Source: Nocardiopsis flavescens (GTDB lineage Bacteria; Actinomycetota; Actinomycetes; Streptosporangiales; Streptosporangiaceae). Taken from it: a stretch of 41,974 nt of DNA. The number at the start of each line of letters is the position of its first letter. The first letter of the stretch is position 1. Of this stretch, positions 1 to 8,805 are shown in pieces. The notes below the pieces were generated by a model that saw only the letters and a list, made by a program, of their open reading frames with translations, ran no database searches and had not been told where the DNA came from. Location: contig NZ_FQZK01000037.1 of the NCBI RefSeq assembly GCF_900141985.1, positions 1,508 through 43,481 of the forward strand, given 5' to 3'. Made by a program: the position numbers and the translations under genes.

Positions 1-320
1 GCCCGCTCGCTCGACCACGCGGGGGTGAAGGCCGCGCGCATTTGCGTGCTCGCGGCCTCGGTGCGTCGTGGTGCGGGAGGGCGCTTGGGTGCTGGTTACT
101 GCGTCTGGGGTTGGTGTTCCAAGCGAGGTCGGGAGCAACCGCGCGGCCCCGGGCGGACCTTTCCTCCCTTGCCACGTGGTTGGGCGGGGCAGGCCTCGCC
201 CGGACCCGCCCCCGGAAAGCACACCCCCACCACTCGGGACGTGCATCCAACGCTTCTGCCTGGTGGTCTGCCGTCCGTTGCGTCGTGGGGGCGGATCCGG
301 CTCCGCCGGTCTGTACCTTC

Positions 321-402
321 CCAAGCGGTGACCGTTTTGGAAGCCAAAGGTTCTGGTCGGGCGCGTCCACAGACCGCCGTTTCCAGCGGGTGACCGTCCT
401 GG
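321..402. promoter_or_regulatory. Pair of related palindromes 62 bp apart
   Basis: Two 20-bp sites, 321-340 and 383-402, share the layout CCAR-2 nt-GGT-G-ACC-3 nt-YTGG. The outer arms change together: CCAA with TTGG in the first, CCAG with CTGG in the second, so dyad symmetry is kept. Centres at 330 and 392 are 62 bp apart, about six helical turns. This looks like two operators for one dimeric regulator, but no flanking gene is evident, so the function is inferred. Confidence 0.35.
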
Positions 403-915
403 AAGCCCCCAAGTCCGTTTCACCCCCTGGGGCGGGGGTTGCGGGAGCGCCACCCGACACCCCCTGCGGCCGGGCCGAACAAGAGCGCGCGACCCTACCC
501 CGCGCGACCTGCGGTGGGAGCGATGCCCCCCGGCTACGGCTGAGCACTCCAAGAGGGGGGACAACCCCCAGGGGCGCGGCGGGTCAGGTACCCGCGGCCT
601 TCACCCCACGGGTCCGCGGAGCCGGGTACGCCCTCGTCAACCCCCTGGAGCCGGGGTGCCGATCCATGCTCACCGGCTGTGCTGGAGGCCCGGAGACAAC
701 GCACGCTCCACCCTCCACGGCGTTAAAGAGGGTGAGGTAGGTGAGCGCGGCCCTGCCCCCCACAACCCGGGTGGAAGCGACACCCTCCCGCTGTGGCCGG
801 GGCCCCGGTCCGCCGACCGGCAGTGGCCGGGCGCCCCGGTCGGGCCGAAGCCACTACGGCCCCTGCCCAGCACCGGGCAGGAGCCGACCGCCCCGTTCGA
901 ACGCAGAACCACCGC

Positions 916-938
916 GGCGCCGGCCCCCGGCCGGCGCC
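916..938 (-). terminator. Hairpin after the lipoprotein gene
   Basis: A perfect 10-bp stem (916-925 with 929-938) with a 3-base loop lies 6 bases past the stop codon of the minus-strand gene ending at 945. There is no real T-run, which is common in high-GC actinomycetes. Probable terminator of that gene. Confidence 0.4.
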
Positions 939-944
939 CCCGGG

Positions 945-1637
945 TCAGCCGCGTACCCGCTCCGCCGCGAGCATCACCACGCGCTCCAGGTCCTCGCGCG
1001 GGACCTCTTCGCCGTGCGCGATCACCGTGACGTACAGGTCCCCCGGCAGCGACAGGTACAGGTGGCGGGTGCTCCCGTCCACCGTCCCCACGTACTCCAG
1101 GTCTCCGCCCAGGGAGTCGGCCTCGTCCGTGTGGTAGGTGTCGACGTCCACGTCGATGTCCACCTCCCAGTTCATCTCCTCCTCGGCCCCGGGCACCGTC
1201 ACCACGTCGGGGCTCAGGCTCGGGTCGACGTTGAGGGTGAACACCAGGGTGACCGCGGACGCGCCCGCGGTCCCGTCGCTGAACGAGCAGGTCAGCTGCT
1301 CCGCGTCGGCGAACCCCTCGACCTCGCCCCGCTCCTCCGCCAGCACGGTCCCGGGTGCCAGGTCGCCGACGACCTCCGCGGCACCCGCCTCCGCGCACGA
1401 CTCCGGGAGCGCGTACCGCGCGGTCTCCTCCTCCGCCTCCTCTTCCTCCCCGGGGCTGGGGTCGGCACTCGCCTCCGGGCTCGGGGAGGCCTCCCCGCTC
1501 CCCGAGAAGAGGGTGAAGTCCGTGTCGAACTCGTCGAACTCGACGACGTCACAGCCGACCAGGACGAATCCGCCGATCACGGCGGCGACGGCGGCCGTGC
1601 CCAGGCACGACAGGGGGGAGGAGGGGATCAGTCGCAT
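945..1637 (-). CDS. Secreted lipoprotein of unknown function
   Basis: The 230-residue product begins with a short basic stretch and a hydrophobic segment ending in a lipobox (VLVGC, Cys about residue 29), so it should be exported and lipid-anchored outside the membrane. An acidic Ser/Pro/Glu-rich linker (about residues 47-72) follows, then a compact domain of about 150 residues containing two cysteines (in SCAEAG and LTCSF) that could form a disulfide. The general plan resembles actinobacterial DUF3558-type lipoproteins, but I cannot confirm that family. The ATG at 1637 is preceded only by a weak GAGAG. It stands alone, with hairpins on both sides. Function unknown. Confidence 0.8.
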   Translation of the reverse strand: MRLIPSSPLSCLGTAAVAAVIGGFVLVGCDVVEFDEFDTDFTLFSGSGEASPSPEASADPSPGEEEEAEEETARYALPESCAEAGAAEVVGDLAPGTVLAEERGEVEGFADAEQLTCSFSDGTAGASAVTLVFTLNVDPSLSPDVVTVPGAEEEMNWEVDIDVDVDTYHTDEADSLGGDLEYVGTVDGSTRHLYLSLPGDLYVTVIAHGEEVPREDLERVVMLAAERVRG

Positions 1638-1767
1638 GGGTGGCTCTCGATGTTCGGAAGGGCGCCGGACGAATGCGGACGGTTCCGGCGGGGGACACAG
1701 GGAAACTTAGCAACTCCGCCGACGGTACGGCACAAACCGCAGTCCGGCGCACCCCGGGCGAACGCAC

Positions 1768-1814
1768 GCGGGGCGCCGGGAGACCGGTGCGTGCACCGTT
1801 CCCCGGCGCCCCGC
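1768..1814 (-). terminator. Long two-tier hairpin after lpdA
   Basis: A perfect 13-bp outer stem (1768-1780 with 1802-1814) encloses a second perfect 6-bp stem (1085-type offset: 1785-1790 with 1793-1798). It lies 43 bases past the lpdA stop on the minus strand and before the next minus-strand gene. It probably ends the lpdA transcript without a U-tract. Confidence 0.5.
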
Positions 1815-1856
1815 GCCGGAAAGGCCTTCGGGCGGGGTCCCGCCCCGCCGGCCGCC

Positions 1857-3263
1857 CTAGAAGTTGATCATGTGGCCGGAGAGCCCGTGCACGGCCTCCT
1901 TGACGGCCTCGCTGAGCGTCGGGTGCGCGTGGATGTTGCGCGACACCTCGTGGACGGTCAGGTCCCACTGCTGGGCCAGGGTCAGCTCCGGCAGCAGCTC
2001 CGTGACGTCGGGGCCGACCAGGTGCGCGCCCAGGATCTCCCCGTACTTGGCGTCGGAGAGGACCTTGACGAACCCGCGGCTGTCGCCGATGCCGTGCGCC
2101 TTGCCGTTGGCCATGAACGGGAACTTGGCCACCTGCACGTCGAACCCGGCCTCGCGGGCCTCGTTCTCGGTGTAGCCGAAGCTCGCGATCTGCGGCTGGC
2201 AGTAGGTCGCGCGCGGGATGAACTTGTAGTCGATCTCCTGGGTCTCGGCCCCGGCGATGGTCTCCACCGCCACGATGCCCATGGCCTCGGCGGTGTGCGC
2301 CAGCATGAGCTTGGCGGTGACGTCGCCGATCGCGAAGAGGTGCGGCACGTTGGTCCGGCCGCGGCCGTCGATGGCGATGGCGCCCCGCTCGGTCAGCTCC
2401 ACCCCGGTCTTCTCCAGGCCGTAGCCCTCGACGTTGGGCGCGAACCCGATGGCCTGGAGCAGCTTGTCGGCCTCCAGCACCTGCTGGGCGCCGTCGGTGC
2501 CGGTGACGGTGACCTTGACGTTGCTCCCGGTGTCCTCCACGCTCTCGACCCGGGTGGAGGTGAGGACCTTGACGCCGAGCTTCTTGTAGGCGCGGGAGAG
2601 CTCCTTGGAGACCTCCTCGTCCTCCAGGGGGACGAGGCGGTCGAGGAACTCGACGATGGTGACGTCCACGCCGTAGTTGGCCAGGACGTAGGCGAACTCG
2701 ACGCCGATGGCGCCCGCGCCGGCGATGATGATGCTGCCGGGGAGCTCGGATTCGAGGATCTGCTCCTCGTAGGTGACGACCCGCTCGGACAGCTCCGTGC
2801 CGGGGAGCAGCTTGGTGGAGGAGCCGGCGGCGATCACCGCGTGGTCGAAGGTGACGGTCTCGCTGGAGCCGTCGCCGCCCGTGACCTCGATGGTGTGGTC
2901 GTCCACGAAGGTGCCGCGGCCGTCGATCTCGGCGATCTTGTTCTTCTTCATGAGGAAGTGGACGCCCTTGACGCGGCCGTCCGCGACCTCGCGGCTGCGG
3001 CTGAACGCCTTGCCGTAGTCGAACTCCACCTTGCCCTCGACCTTGATGCCGAAGAAGTCGGCCTCGTTGGCGAAGAGGTGGGCGAGTTCGGCGTTGCGGA
3101 GCAGGGCCTTGGAGGGGATGCACCCCACGTTGAGGCAGACGCCGCCCCAGTACTTCTCCTCGATGACGGCGGTACTGAGACCGAGCTGGGCGGCCCGGAT
3201 CGCGGCGACGTAGCCGCCCGGGCCCGCTCCGAGAACGACCAGATCGAAGTGTCGCTGCCCCAT
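1857..3263 (-). CDS. lpdA: Dihydrolipoyl dehydrogenase (E3)
   Basis: FAD-dependent enzyme that reoxidises dihydrolipoamide with NAD+ and serves pyruvate, 2-oxoglutarate or branched-chain 2-oxoacid dehydrogenase complexes in the cytosol. The 468-residue length fits the family. Visible features in order: FAD-binding GAGPGG near residue 10, the redox disulfide in GGVCLNVGCIPSK near residue 40, the NAD-binding GAGAIG near residue 180, the second FAD motif ending in AIGDV near residue 310, and the C-terminal dimer-interface catalytic HAHPTLSE. An in-frame start lies 11 codons upstream, but the ATG at 3263 has AAGGAG (3272-3277, minus strand) at good spacing, so I use it. No E1 or E2 subunit is adjacent; E3 genes often stand alone. 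Confidence 0.97.
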   Translation of the reverse strand: MGQRHFDLVVLGAGPGGYVAAIRAAQLGLSTAVIEEKYWGGVCLNVGCIPSKALLRNAELAHLFANEADFFGIKVEGKVEFDYGKAFSRSREVADGRVKGVHFLMKKNKIAEIDGRGTFVDDHTIEVTGGDGSSETVTFDHAVIAAGSSTKLLPGTELSERVVTYEEQILESELPGSIIIAGAGAIGVEFAYVLANYGVDVTIVEFLDRLVPLEDEEVSKELSRAYKKLGVKVLTSTRVESVEDTGSNVKVTVTGTDGAQQVLEADKLLQAIGFAPNVEGYGLEKTGVELTERGAIAIDGRGRTNVPHLFAIGDVTAKLMLAHTAEAMGIVAVETIAGAETQEIDYKFIPRATYCQPQIASFGYTENEAREAGFDVQVAKFPFMANGKAHGIGDSRGFVKVLSDAKYGEILGAHLVGPDVTELLPELTLAQQWDLTVHEVSRNIHAHPTLSEAVKEAVHGLSGHMINF

Positions 3264-3416
3264 GACGGGATCTCCTTGAGTGTGCTCGTGACTCACCCAG
3301 CGCGGTCGGCCTGCCGGGATGTCGGATTGCCGAACGCCAGCCTAGCCGGGTGCGCGCTCCCCGTGGGCGACCGCGGGTTCCGCGCCGGTCCCCCCGGCGT
3401 TCACCTGCGCGTTCGC

Positions 3417-3438
3417 GCCCCGGTCCGGGAACCGGGGC
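3417..3438 (-). terminator. Hairpin after the membrane protein gene
   Basis: A perfect 8-bp stem (3417-3424 with 3431-3438) and 6-base loop lie 18 bases past the stop of the minus-strand gene ending at 3456. No T-run. Probable terminator, low certainty. Confidence 0.3.
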
Positions 3439-3455
3439 GGGACCGGCCGGCGTGC

Positions 3456-4088
3456 TCAGGGGGCGGTGGGGAGCCCGTGGTCCTCGGGGTGGGGCTCGAT
3501 GACCACGGGTTCGACGCCGGCCTCCTCGCGCGCGGTGCGGGCGTCGATACAGGCCTGGTCGCAGTCGTCGACCAGCGGCGGGCGCTCCTGCGGGGTGTTG
3601 AGGATGTCGTGGAGGATCCGGGCGCGGGGGTCCTCCCCGCCCTGGGGGGCGCCCTCCCCCGCGCCGGAGGGGGCTTCGCCCCGGGCGGGTCCGCCCGCGG
3701 CGCCCGGGTCGGGGACGGCCGTGCCGCCGCCCGCCGCGGGGTCGGCCGCGGTCTCCTCGGGGACCTCTTCGGCGGGGTCGGCGAGCAGCGGTGTGGTGCG
3801 GCGCTCGCCCGCGCCCCGGTCCCGGTCGGGTTCGGAGGCCCCGGCGGGGACGGGGAGCGCGAACGCGGCGGCGACCTCCACCCCCAGGTAGGCGGTGCCG
3901 CCGACCACCAGTCCGGCCGCCGCCGCCAGCGCCGCCCGCACCACCCACGGGTTCTCCCGCGCGGTGGCGGTCGCGTCCCGCTCCCGCCCTTCGTCGCGGG
4001 CCCCGGTGCCGGGGCCCGCGGCCTGGACCGGCTCCGGGATCGGGGCGGGTTCCGGCTCCGGGGCGGTGGCGGAGGGGGTGTCGGACAC
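3456..4088 (-). CDS. Single-pass membrane protein, unknown function
   Basis: About 210 residues. A Pro/Glu/Ala-rich N-terminal segment (about 1-45) is followed by one transmembrane helix (AALAAAAGLVVGGTAYLG region), a long disordered Gly/Ala/Pro/Glu linker and a short, more ordered C-terminal piece. That last part has two closely spaced cysteines (DDCDQACID) and would lie outside the cell if the N terminus is inside. Those cysteines and the DILNTPQERPP segment are the only likely structured parts. A GTG at 4106 is in frame, but the GTG at 4088 has CGGAG at good spacing, so I prefer it. No family recognised. Confidence 0.65.
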   Translation of the reverse strand: MSDTPSATAPEPEPAPIPEPVQAAGPGTGARDEGRERDATATARENPWVVRAALAAAAGLVVGGTAYLGVEVAAAFALPVPAGASEPDRDRGAGERRTTPLLADPAEEVPEETAADPAAGGGTAVPDPGAAGGPARGEAPSGAGEGAPQGGEDPRARILHDILNTPQERPPLVDDCDQACIDARTAREEAGVEPVVIEPHPEDHGLPTAP

Positions 4089-4287
4089 GGGGGACTCCGG
4101 TTTCACGGTGGGGGGTGCCGGGCGCGCCGCGGCGCGTCCGGGCGCCGGTGGAAGCGCCCGTGCCCGGCGCCGGAGGCGGCGCCGGACCGGGCTCGGCTCG
4201 GGTGGGGGCCGGTCGGCGGGAGCGACCGGGACATCCCGGTGTCGGTGGAGGCGGCGTGAGGGGTCGGTGGAGGCGGTGTGCTCCCGC

Positions 4288-5850
4288 TCAGGAATCCGTG
4301 CCGGGCGGGGGCGGCCACTTCCAGCGCGGCGCCCACGCCCAGCTGTCCGAGACCCCGGGGGGCATCGGCGGCATCAGGTGCGCACCCGGCGGGCGGCCGT
4401 CGTCGGGCGGGACGTACCCGCGGGGTCCGGGCTCCTCCGGGGTCTGCGGCCACGGCTCCGGGTCCGCCGACGGCCACGCCTCGGGGTCGTGCCGGGCCAT
4501 CGGCCAGGGCTCCACCTCCGGCTCCAGCGCCGGGAGCGCGTCCCCCGCCTCCGGCTCCGGGGCGGGCTCCTCAGCCCACCCCACCGCCTCGCTCGGGTAC
4601 GCCTCGGACCACGGGCCGTCGGCCGCCGCCCCCTGCCCGGGGCCGCCGAGCAGGTCGGCGTCCTCCTCCGGCACCAGGGCCGGGAACGTCGACGACGCGG
4701 GCCCGGAGTCGACCTCCTCGAAGTGCGCCGCCGCCCCGAAGTGCAGGGGCGGCCGGTGCGCGCCGGTGTCCCCGTGGTCGATCGCGGGGGCCAGCGGGTG
4801 GCGGACCGACCCGGCCGGGTGCATGCGCGACCACCACGAGGCGGCCTCGTCCGGATGCAGTTCCTCGATGATCGCGACGCTGCCGGGGATGTGCGGATGG
4901 CGGCGGCCCGCGCGCCAGGAGTGGGCGAGCGTCTGCGGCTCCAGCACCAGCACCCGCACGCCGTCCACGAAGGGGATGTCGGCGGGAGCCGCCTCGTTGC
5001 CCACCCAGGTCCCGTCCCCGCCGACCAGGTCCCATTCGCCGCGCACCACGTCGGCCAGCGGGTCGGGGGCGGCGTCCAGGCAGGCTGCCACCCACCGCGG
5101 GTCCGGGCGGGAGCCCTGGAGGCGGCGGCCCTCCTTGCCGATCAGCGTGTCGGCCAGCAGCGTGTGCAGCTGGAAGTTGTCGCCGATGCCGTCGAAGCGG
5201 ATCCGGAACCCCCGCCAGGAGCCGCGGTCCAGCACCAGCACCGTGTCCGCCTCGGCCATCCGCAGGAGCTCGCCGACCTCGGTGAACTCCGGCAGCCGGG
5301 TGGAGAGGGCGTGCACGATCTGGCTCAGCCCCTCCAGGGCGCCGGAGTCGGCGCGCACGGCCGCGCGCACGCTCGCATCGCCGAGCATGGCCTTGGCGGC
5401 GAGCCCGTACCGCAGGCAGGTCCACCAGCCGAGGGTGGCCAGGGGCGCGTTCTCGCCCAGGACCTCCTCGACCCGCTGTTCCTCGGCCTCGGCGACCTCG
5501 GTGGGGTGCGGCGGGGCGCCGCCGCCGGTCTTGTCCCAGGCGTGCATGAACGCGACCGCGGCCTGTCCGTAACTGCCGAGCTGGCGCAACACCTCCAGCC
5601 CCACCTGTCCGGCGGGCGCACCGGCCTCCACCAGCGCGCCGGCCAGCACCGCGAGGTCGGCGGCTATGCCGGCGACGGACTCGCAGTCGGACAGCACGGG
5701 GGCCAGCGCCTCCATGGCGGCCGCCAGCTCCTCCTGCGGGACCTGCGAGGAGAGGCGGAAGACGTCGTGCACGGCCGCGGGGAACCCGGGAGCCTGTTCG
5801 GCAGCGGTGTCGAGCACACGTTGGAACGCGGCACGGAACTCTTCAGTCAC
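4288..5850 (-). CDS. Large conserved-type hypothetical protein
   Basis: About 520 residues with no export signal. The N-terminal ~330 residues look folded and helix-rich, with segments such as GWWTCLRYGLAAKAML and GSWRGFRIRFDGIGDNFQ; the middle part carries many Trp and Asp. From about residue 370 on it is low complexity, dominated by Pro, Glu, Trp and Asp (repeated EPWP-type motifs), and probably disordered. The start is taken at GTG 5850 because GGAAGG lies 9 bases upstream; an in-frame ATG at 5871 has no such site. I do not recognise the family. A role in phage or stress functions cannot be inferred from its neighbours. Confidence 0.75.
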   Translation of the reverse strand: MTEEFRAAFQRVLDTAAEQAPGFPAAVHDVFRLSSQVPQEELAAAMEALAPVLSDCESVAGIAADLAVLAGALVEAGAPAGQVGLEVLRQLGSYGQAAVAFMHAWDKTGGGAPPHPTEVAEAEEQRVEEVLGENAPLATLGWWTCLRYGLAAKAMLGDASVRAAVRADSGALEGLSQIVHALSTRLPEFTEVGELLRMAEADTVLVLDRGSWRGFRIRFDGIGDNFQLHTLLADTLIGKEGRRLQGSRPDPRWVAACLDAAPDPLADVVRGEWDLVGGDGTWVGNEAAPADIPFVDGVRVLVLEPQTLAHSWRAGRRHPHIPGSVAIIEELHPDEAASWWSRMHPAGSVRHPLAPAIDHGDTGAHRPPLHFGAAAHFEEVDSGPASSTFPALVPEEDADLLGGPGQGAAADGPWSEAYPSEAVGWAEEPAPEPEAGDALPALEPEVEPWPMARHDPEAWPSADPEPWPQTPEEPGPRGYVPPDDGRPPGAHLMPPMPPGVSDSWAWAPRWKWPPPPGTDS

Positions 5851-6010
5851 CCGAGAATCCTTCCATATCACCCCGTATTGTCCGCTGTCCGGTCACGTCA
5901 GTCCACATCAGGGCGGCAACGGTTGTGGCGGGCGGGTGATCGGGCCGGAGGGGCGGGCTCTGCCAGGGGCGGGCCCGGGGGCTCCCCGGAGGCCGCCGGC
6001 GCGGGTGGGA

Positions 6011-7114
6011 TCAGGGTTCGACGAACCGGATCCCGCGCCCCTCGGGCTCCAGGAACGCCAGGGTGCGCTCGCCCTCGGCGGCGATCGCGTCCCGGTCCCC
6101 GGCGCCGACCGGCTCGAACAGGGTGACCTCCAGGGCGGCGGCGCTCCCCCGGGGGCGCACGGTCCTCCAGGAGGCGCGCACGAACCCGTCCACCAGGACC
6201 GTGCCGGGGGGCATGCCGTTGCGGGAGGCCAGCCGGGACCGGTGCTCGTGCGGCAGCACCCGGCCGCGGTCGGCGTGGCCGCGCAGGACGTTGTCGAAGT
6301 CGTAGAGGAACCGGACCGGGGCGTCGACGTCCCCGCCGGGGCGCGGGGCGTCGGGGAGGTCGAAGAGGACGGTGCCGTCCTCGGCCCGCAGCTCGACGAG
6401 GCGGTCGCGCAGCCCGTCGACGACGGGCGCCAGCCGGGTGAGCGAGGACCACGCCTGCACGTCCTTGACGCTCGCGGGGCCGAACGCCGCCAGGTAGCGC
6501 AGCACCAGGCCGGCGGGGTCGGGCCCGGCGTCCATGGCCAGCCCGGTCCAGGTGTCGGCGGGGGCGAGGGCGGGGGCCCCGGCGGCGCCCCACACCCCGC
6601 GCGGGGGGATCTGCACGAGGGGGAGCCGGTCCTTGACGGCCTGCGCGAGGTGGTCGCCGGGCACCCCGGGCCACAGCTCGGCCAGGCGCTCGCCCAGCTC
6701 CCGGGGGGCCAGGGGGCGGTCGAGGAGGAGCCGGTACCCGGCGCGGGCGAGGGCGTCGAGGTCCAGGCCGCGGGTGGCCCGGCCGTGCCGGCTCGCGGAG
6801 AAGCCGCGGTCGATCGCGGGCTGCACGGTGGGGCGCAGGAAGCGGCAGTCCCGCGGGGTGACGAGGTGGAGGGTGCCGCGCATGAGGGTGACCCGGACGA
6901 GCCCGCCGTCGGTGAGCATGGCGCCGACCCGGTGGGGGTCGAGGTCCTCGATGCGGTTCTCCAGGCCCAGGTACCAGGTGTGGGCGGTCTGGGCCTGGAG
7001 GCCGACCAGGCGGGTGACCACGTCGGCGACGGGGAGGCGGGTGCGGGCCAGGAGGAGCTGCCGCTGGAGTGTGGCCCGGTTCAGCGCGCGGGTGCTGAGG
7101 ACGGTCCCGGCCAT
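6011..7114 (-). CDS. Winged-helix DNA-binding domain protein (HTH_42 type)
   Basis: 367 residues. The opening STRALNRATLQRQLLL and the segments GLQAQTAHTWYLGL, TLMRGTLHLVTPRDCRFLRP and LVDGFVRASWR are typical of the actinobacterial winged-helix family PF06224 (AlkX/YcaQ-like). Some members of that family act on damaged or crosslinked DNA; others are uncharacterised, so a DNA-repair glycosylase role is possible but not shown here. The ATG at 7114 has GAGGGAG 8 bases upstream. Upstream lies a repeat-containing intergenic region, and downstream is a 160-base gap to the next minus-strand gene, so it is probably transcribed alone. Confidence 0.88.
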   Translation of the reverse strand: MAGTVLSTRALNRATLQRQLLLARTRLPVADVVTRLVGLQAQTAHTWYLGLENRIEDLDPHRVGAMLTDGGLVRVTLMRGTLHLVTPRDCRFLRPTVQPAIDRGFSASRHGRATRGLDLDALARAGYRLLLDRPLAPRELGERLAELWPGVPGDHLAQAVKDRLPLVQIPPRGVWGAAGAPALAPADTWTGLAMDAGPDPAGLVLRYLAAFGPASVKDVQAWSSLTRLAPVVDGLRDRLVELRAEDGTVLFDLPDAPRPGGDVDAPVRFLYDFDNVLRGHADRGRVLPHEHRSRLASRNGMPPGTVLVDGFVRASWRTVRPRGSAAALEVTLFEPVGAGDRDAIAAEGERTLAFLEPEGRGIRFVEP

Positions 7115-7416
7115 GGATGGCTCCCTCGGCGGACTCGGCGACGGGCGACGCCCGCACTGTATCCCGCGCCCCCGACATTTCCCGGCGGTGGACCCGCCCG
7201 CAGGCGCGGCGCCGTCCACGGCCCGGTGTCGTCCACGGCGCGGCGCCGTCCACAGGCCCGGCGGCCGGGGTGGCGGGGAGCGGCGGCCCGGGTGGACCAT
7301 GGACTCGGGGGCGGCACGCTCCCCCGCCGCCGGGGCGCGGTCCCCCCGGTTCCACGCTAGCCTCCCGGGCCGCCGCCCGCGGCCCCCGCCCACAGGCTGT
7401 GGACGAGGGCCCCGCC
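7115..7416. other. Intergenic region with GTCCAC motifs
   Basis: Three CGTCCAC sites occur as direct repeats exactly 17 bp apart (7212-7220, 7229-7237, 7246-7254), and an inverted copy TGTGGACGA lies at 7399-7407. They resemble the GC-rich actinobacterial DnaA box (YYGTCCACA). The promoter of the winged-helix gene must lie in this region. No coding sequence is evident. Confidence 0.4.
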
Positions 7417-8697
7417 TCAGCCCCGGACACCTCCGCAGGCGCGGGCCCGCGCCGACCGGAGCCCGGCGAGGGCGTGGACGGCGCCCGCCGCGAGGGCGGC
7501 CAGCACCAGCGCCGCCGCCACCAGCACCGGGCCGCGCGCGCCCGCCGCGGCGAAGGCGGCCCCGCCCAGCACCGGCCCGGCGGCCGCGCCCAGGTTGAGG
7601 GCCGCCGTGGCGAAGGATCCGCCCATGGTGGGCGCCCCGGCCGCGTTCGCCATGACGCGGGCGATGAGGGTGCCGCCCACCGCGAACGACAGCGCGCCCT
7701 GGAGCGGGACCAGGGCCAGCAGCGCGGCGGGGTGCGCGGCGACGGCGGCCAGGAGCCCCCAGCCGAGCAGCAGCGCGCCCCCGCCCCAGCCGAGCAGCGC
7801 CCGCCAGTACAGGTCCGCGTAGCGGCCCGCCAGCCGGACCCCGGCGAAGGCCCCGGCGCCGAAGAGCGCCAGCACCGCCGGGACCACGGCCGGGGAGAGC
7901 CCCGCCGTGTCCGTCACCAGCGGCGCGAGGTAGGTGAACGCGCAGAACGTCGCGCCGTTGACGAGGACGCCGAGCAGCAGGGCGACCAACAGGCGGGCAC
8001 GCCGCAGCACCGCGAACTCCGCTCCCAGCCCCGGCGCGTCGGCGCGGGACCGGGCATCCCGGGCGGCGGTGCCCTCGGCGCCGGGGGTGCCGTCGGCGCC
8101 GGGGGTGCCGTCGGCGCCGGGGGTGCCGTCGGCGCCCCGCCCGGCGTCCCCGATCCGGTCCGGGGTGGCGGCGGCCACCGCGACGAGCGCGGGCACCGAG
8201 ACCGCGGCCACCGCCCACAGCGTCGAGCGCCAGCCGAACCCGGCGCCCAGGGCGGCCCCCAGCGGGACGCCGGCGACCAGCGCCAGGGTGGTGCCGCCGA
8301 GCACCACGGCCAGTCCGCGGGCCCGCAGGCCCGCGGGCACCACGGCGGCGACGACGGACAGGGCGACCGCCAGGAACCCGGCGTTGGCCAGCGCGGCGGC
8401 CACCCGGGTGGCGAGCAGGACGGAGAAGTCGTCGGTGAGGGCGCCCGCCGCGTGGGCGGCGGTGAACAGGCCGAGGAACCCGGTCAGGGTCCACCTCGGC
8501 GACCACCGGCGGCCCAGTGCGGCCATGGCCGGCGCGCCGACCACCATGCCGACGGCGAAGAACGAGGTCAGCAGCCCGGCCTGCGGGATGGAAACCCCCA
8601 GGTCGTCGGCGACGGCGGGCAGCAGCCCGGCGAGCATGAACTCCGAGGTGCCCTGCGCGAAGACCGCGAGGGCGAGCATGTACAGCAGAAAGGGCAC
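7417..8697 (-). CDS. cmx: MFS exporter, Cmx/CmrA chloramphenicol-efflux type
   Basis: 426-residue, 12-helix major facilitator predicted to expel chloramphenicol or related drugs using the proton gradient. The N terminus (MPFLLYMLALAVFAQGTSEF) closely matches my memory of actinobacterial Cmx/CmlR exporters, as does the motif-A-like AALGRRWSPR loop and the GGTTLALVAGVPLGA segment. The central cytoplasmic loop between helices 6 and 7 contains four near-identical six-residue repeats (GADGTP). The start is GTG 8697 with GGGAG upstream. It is divergent from an alpha/beta hydrolase, with a large palindrome between them. The substrate is inferred from family similarity only. Confidence 0.88.
   Translation of the reverse strand: MPFLLYMLALAVFAQGTSEFMLAGLLPAVADDLGVSIPQAGLLTSFFAVGMVVGAPAMAALGRRWSPRWTLTGFLGLFTAAHAAGALTDDFSVLLATRVAAALANAGFLAVALSVVAAVVPAGLRARGLAVVLGGTTLALVAGVPLGAALGAGFGWRSTLWAVAAVSVPALVAVAAATPDRIGDAGRGADGTPGADGTPGADGTPGAEGTAARDARSRADAPGLGAEFAVLRRARLLVALLLGVLVNGATFCAFTYLAPLVTDTAGLSPAVVPAVLALFGAGAFAGVRLAGRYADLYWRALLGWGGGALLLGWGLLAAVAAHPAALLALVPLQGALSFAVGGTLIARVMANAAGAPTMGGSFATAALNLGAAAGPVLGGAAFAAAGARGPVLVAAALVLAALAAGAVHALAGLRSARARACGGVRG
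8068..8139. repeat. 18-bp tandem repeat inside the MFS loop
   Basis: Four head-to-tail 18-bp units (8068-8085 degenerate, 8086-8103, 8104-8121, 8122-8139 diverging at its end) encode GADGTP-type hexapeptides in the central loop of the exporter. Copy number could vary by slippage without shifting the frame. Confidence 0.85.
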
Positions 8698-8805
8698 GGG
8701 TGTCTCCCGAGAGCGTCGTGTGAAGGGTCGGCGGGCGCACGGCGCCGCCGGAGTTCACGAGCGCACGGAGAACGGACCCCGCGGCGGGGGCCGGAGATCT
8801 CGTGT

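Larger units (their letters stand above)
1..944. other. Long stretch without a convincing gene
   Basis: Open frames here give Arg/Pro/Gly-rich translations with no recognisable domain, no good ribosome site and no clear codon bias, so I call none of them. A frame entering from the left edge on the plus strand stops at 26-28 and is followed at once by a small hairpin (29-36 pairing with 51-58), so the first bases could be the 3' end of an upstream gene; this is weak. The stretch also contains a pair of similar palindromes (321-340 and 383-402) and a terminator-like hairpin at 916-938, listed separately. Confidence 0.5.

Noticed and set aside
318..407. Two similar 28-bp segments as a CRISPR array
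   Set aside because: Only two copies, 22 of 28 identical, with no third repeat and no cas genes; better explained as a pair of palindromes.
741..4259. Very long plus-strand open frame (1172 codons)
   Set aside because: It lies antisense to a lipoprotein gene, lpdA and a membrane protein gene, and its translation is a Gly/Val/Asp/Arg-rich shadow typical of high-GC DNA with no domain.
7212..7407. Chromosomal replication origin
   Set aside because: Too few boxes, and no dnaA, dnaN, gyrase or rpmH gene in the window.
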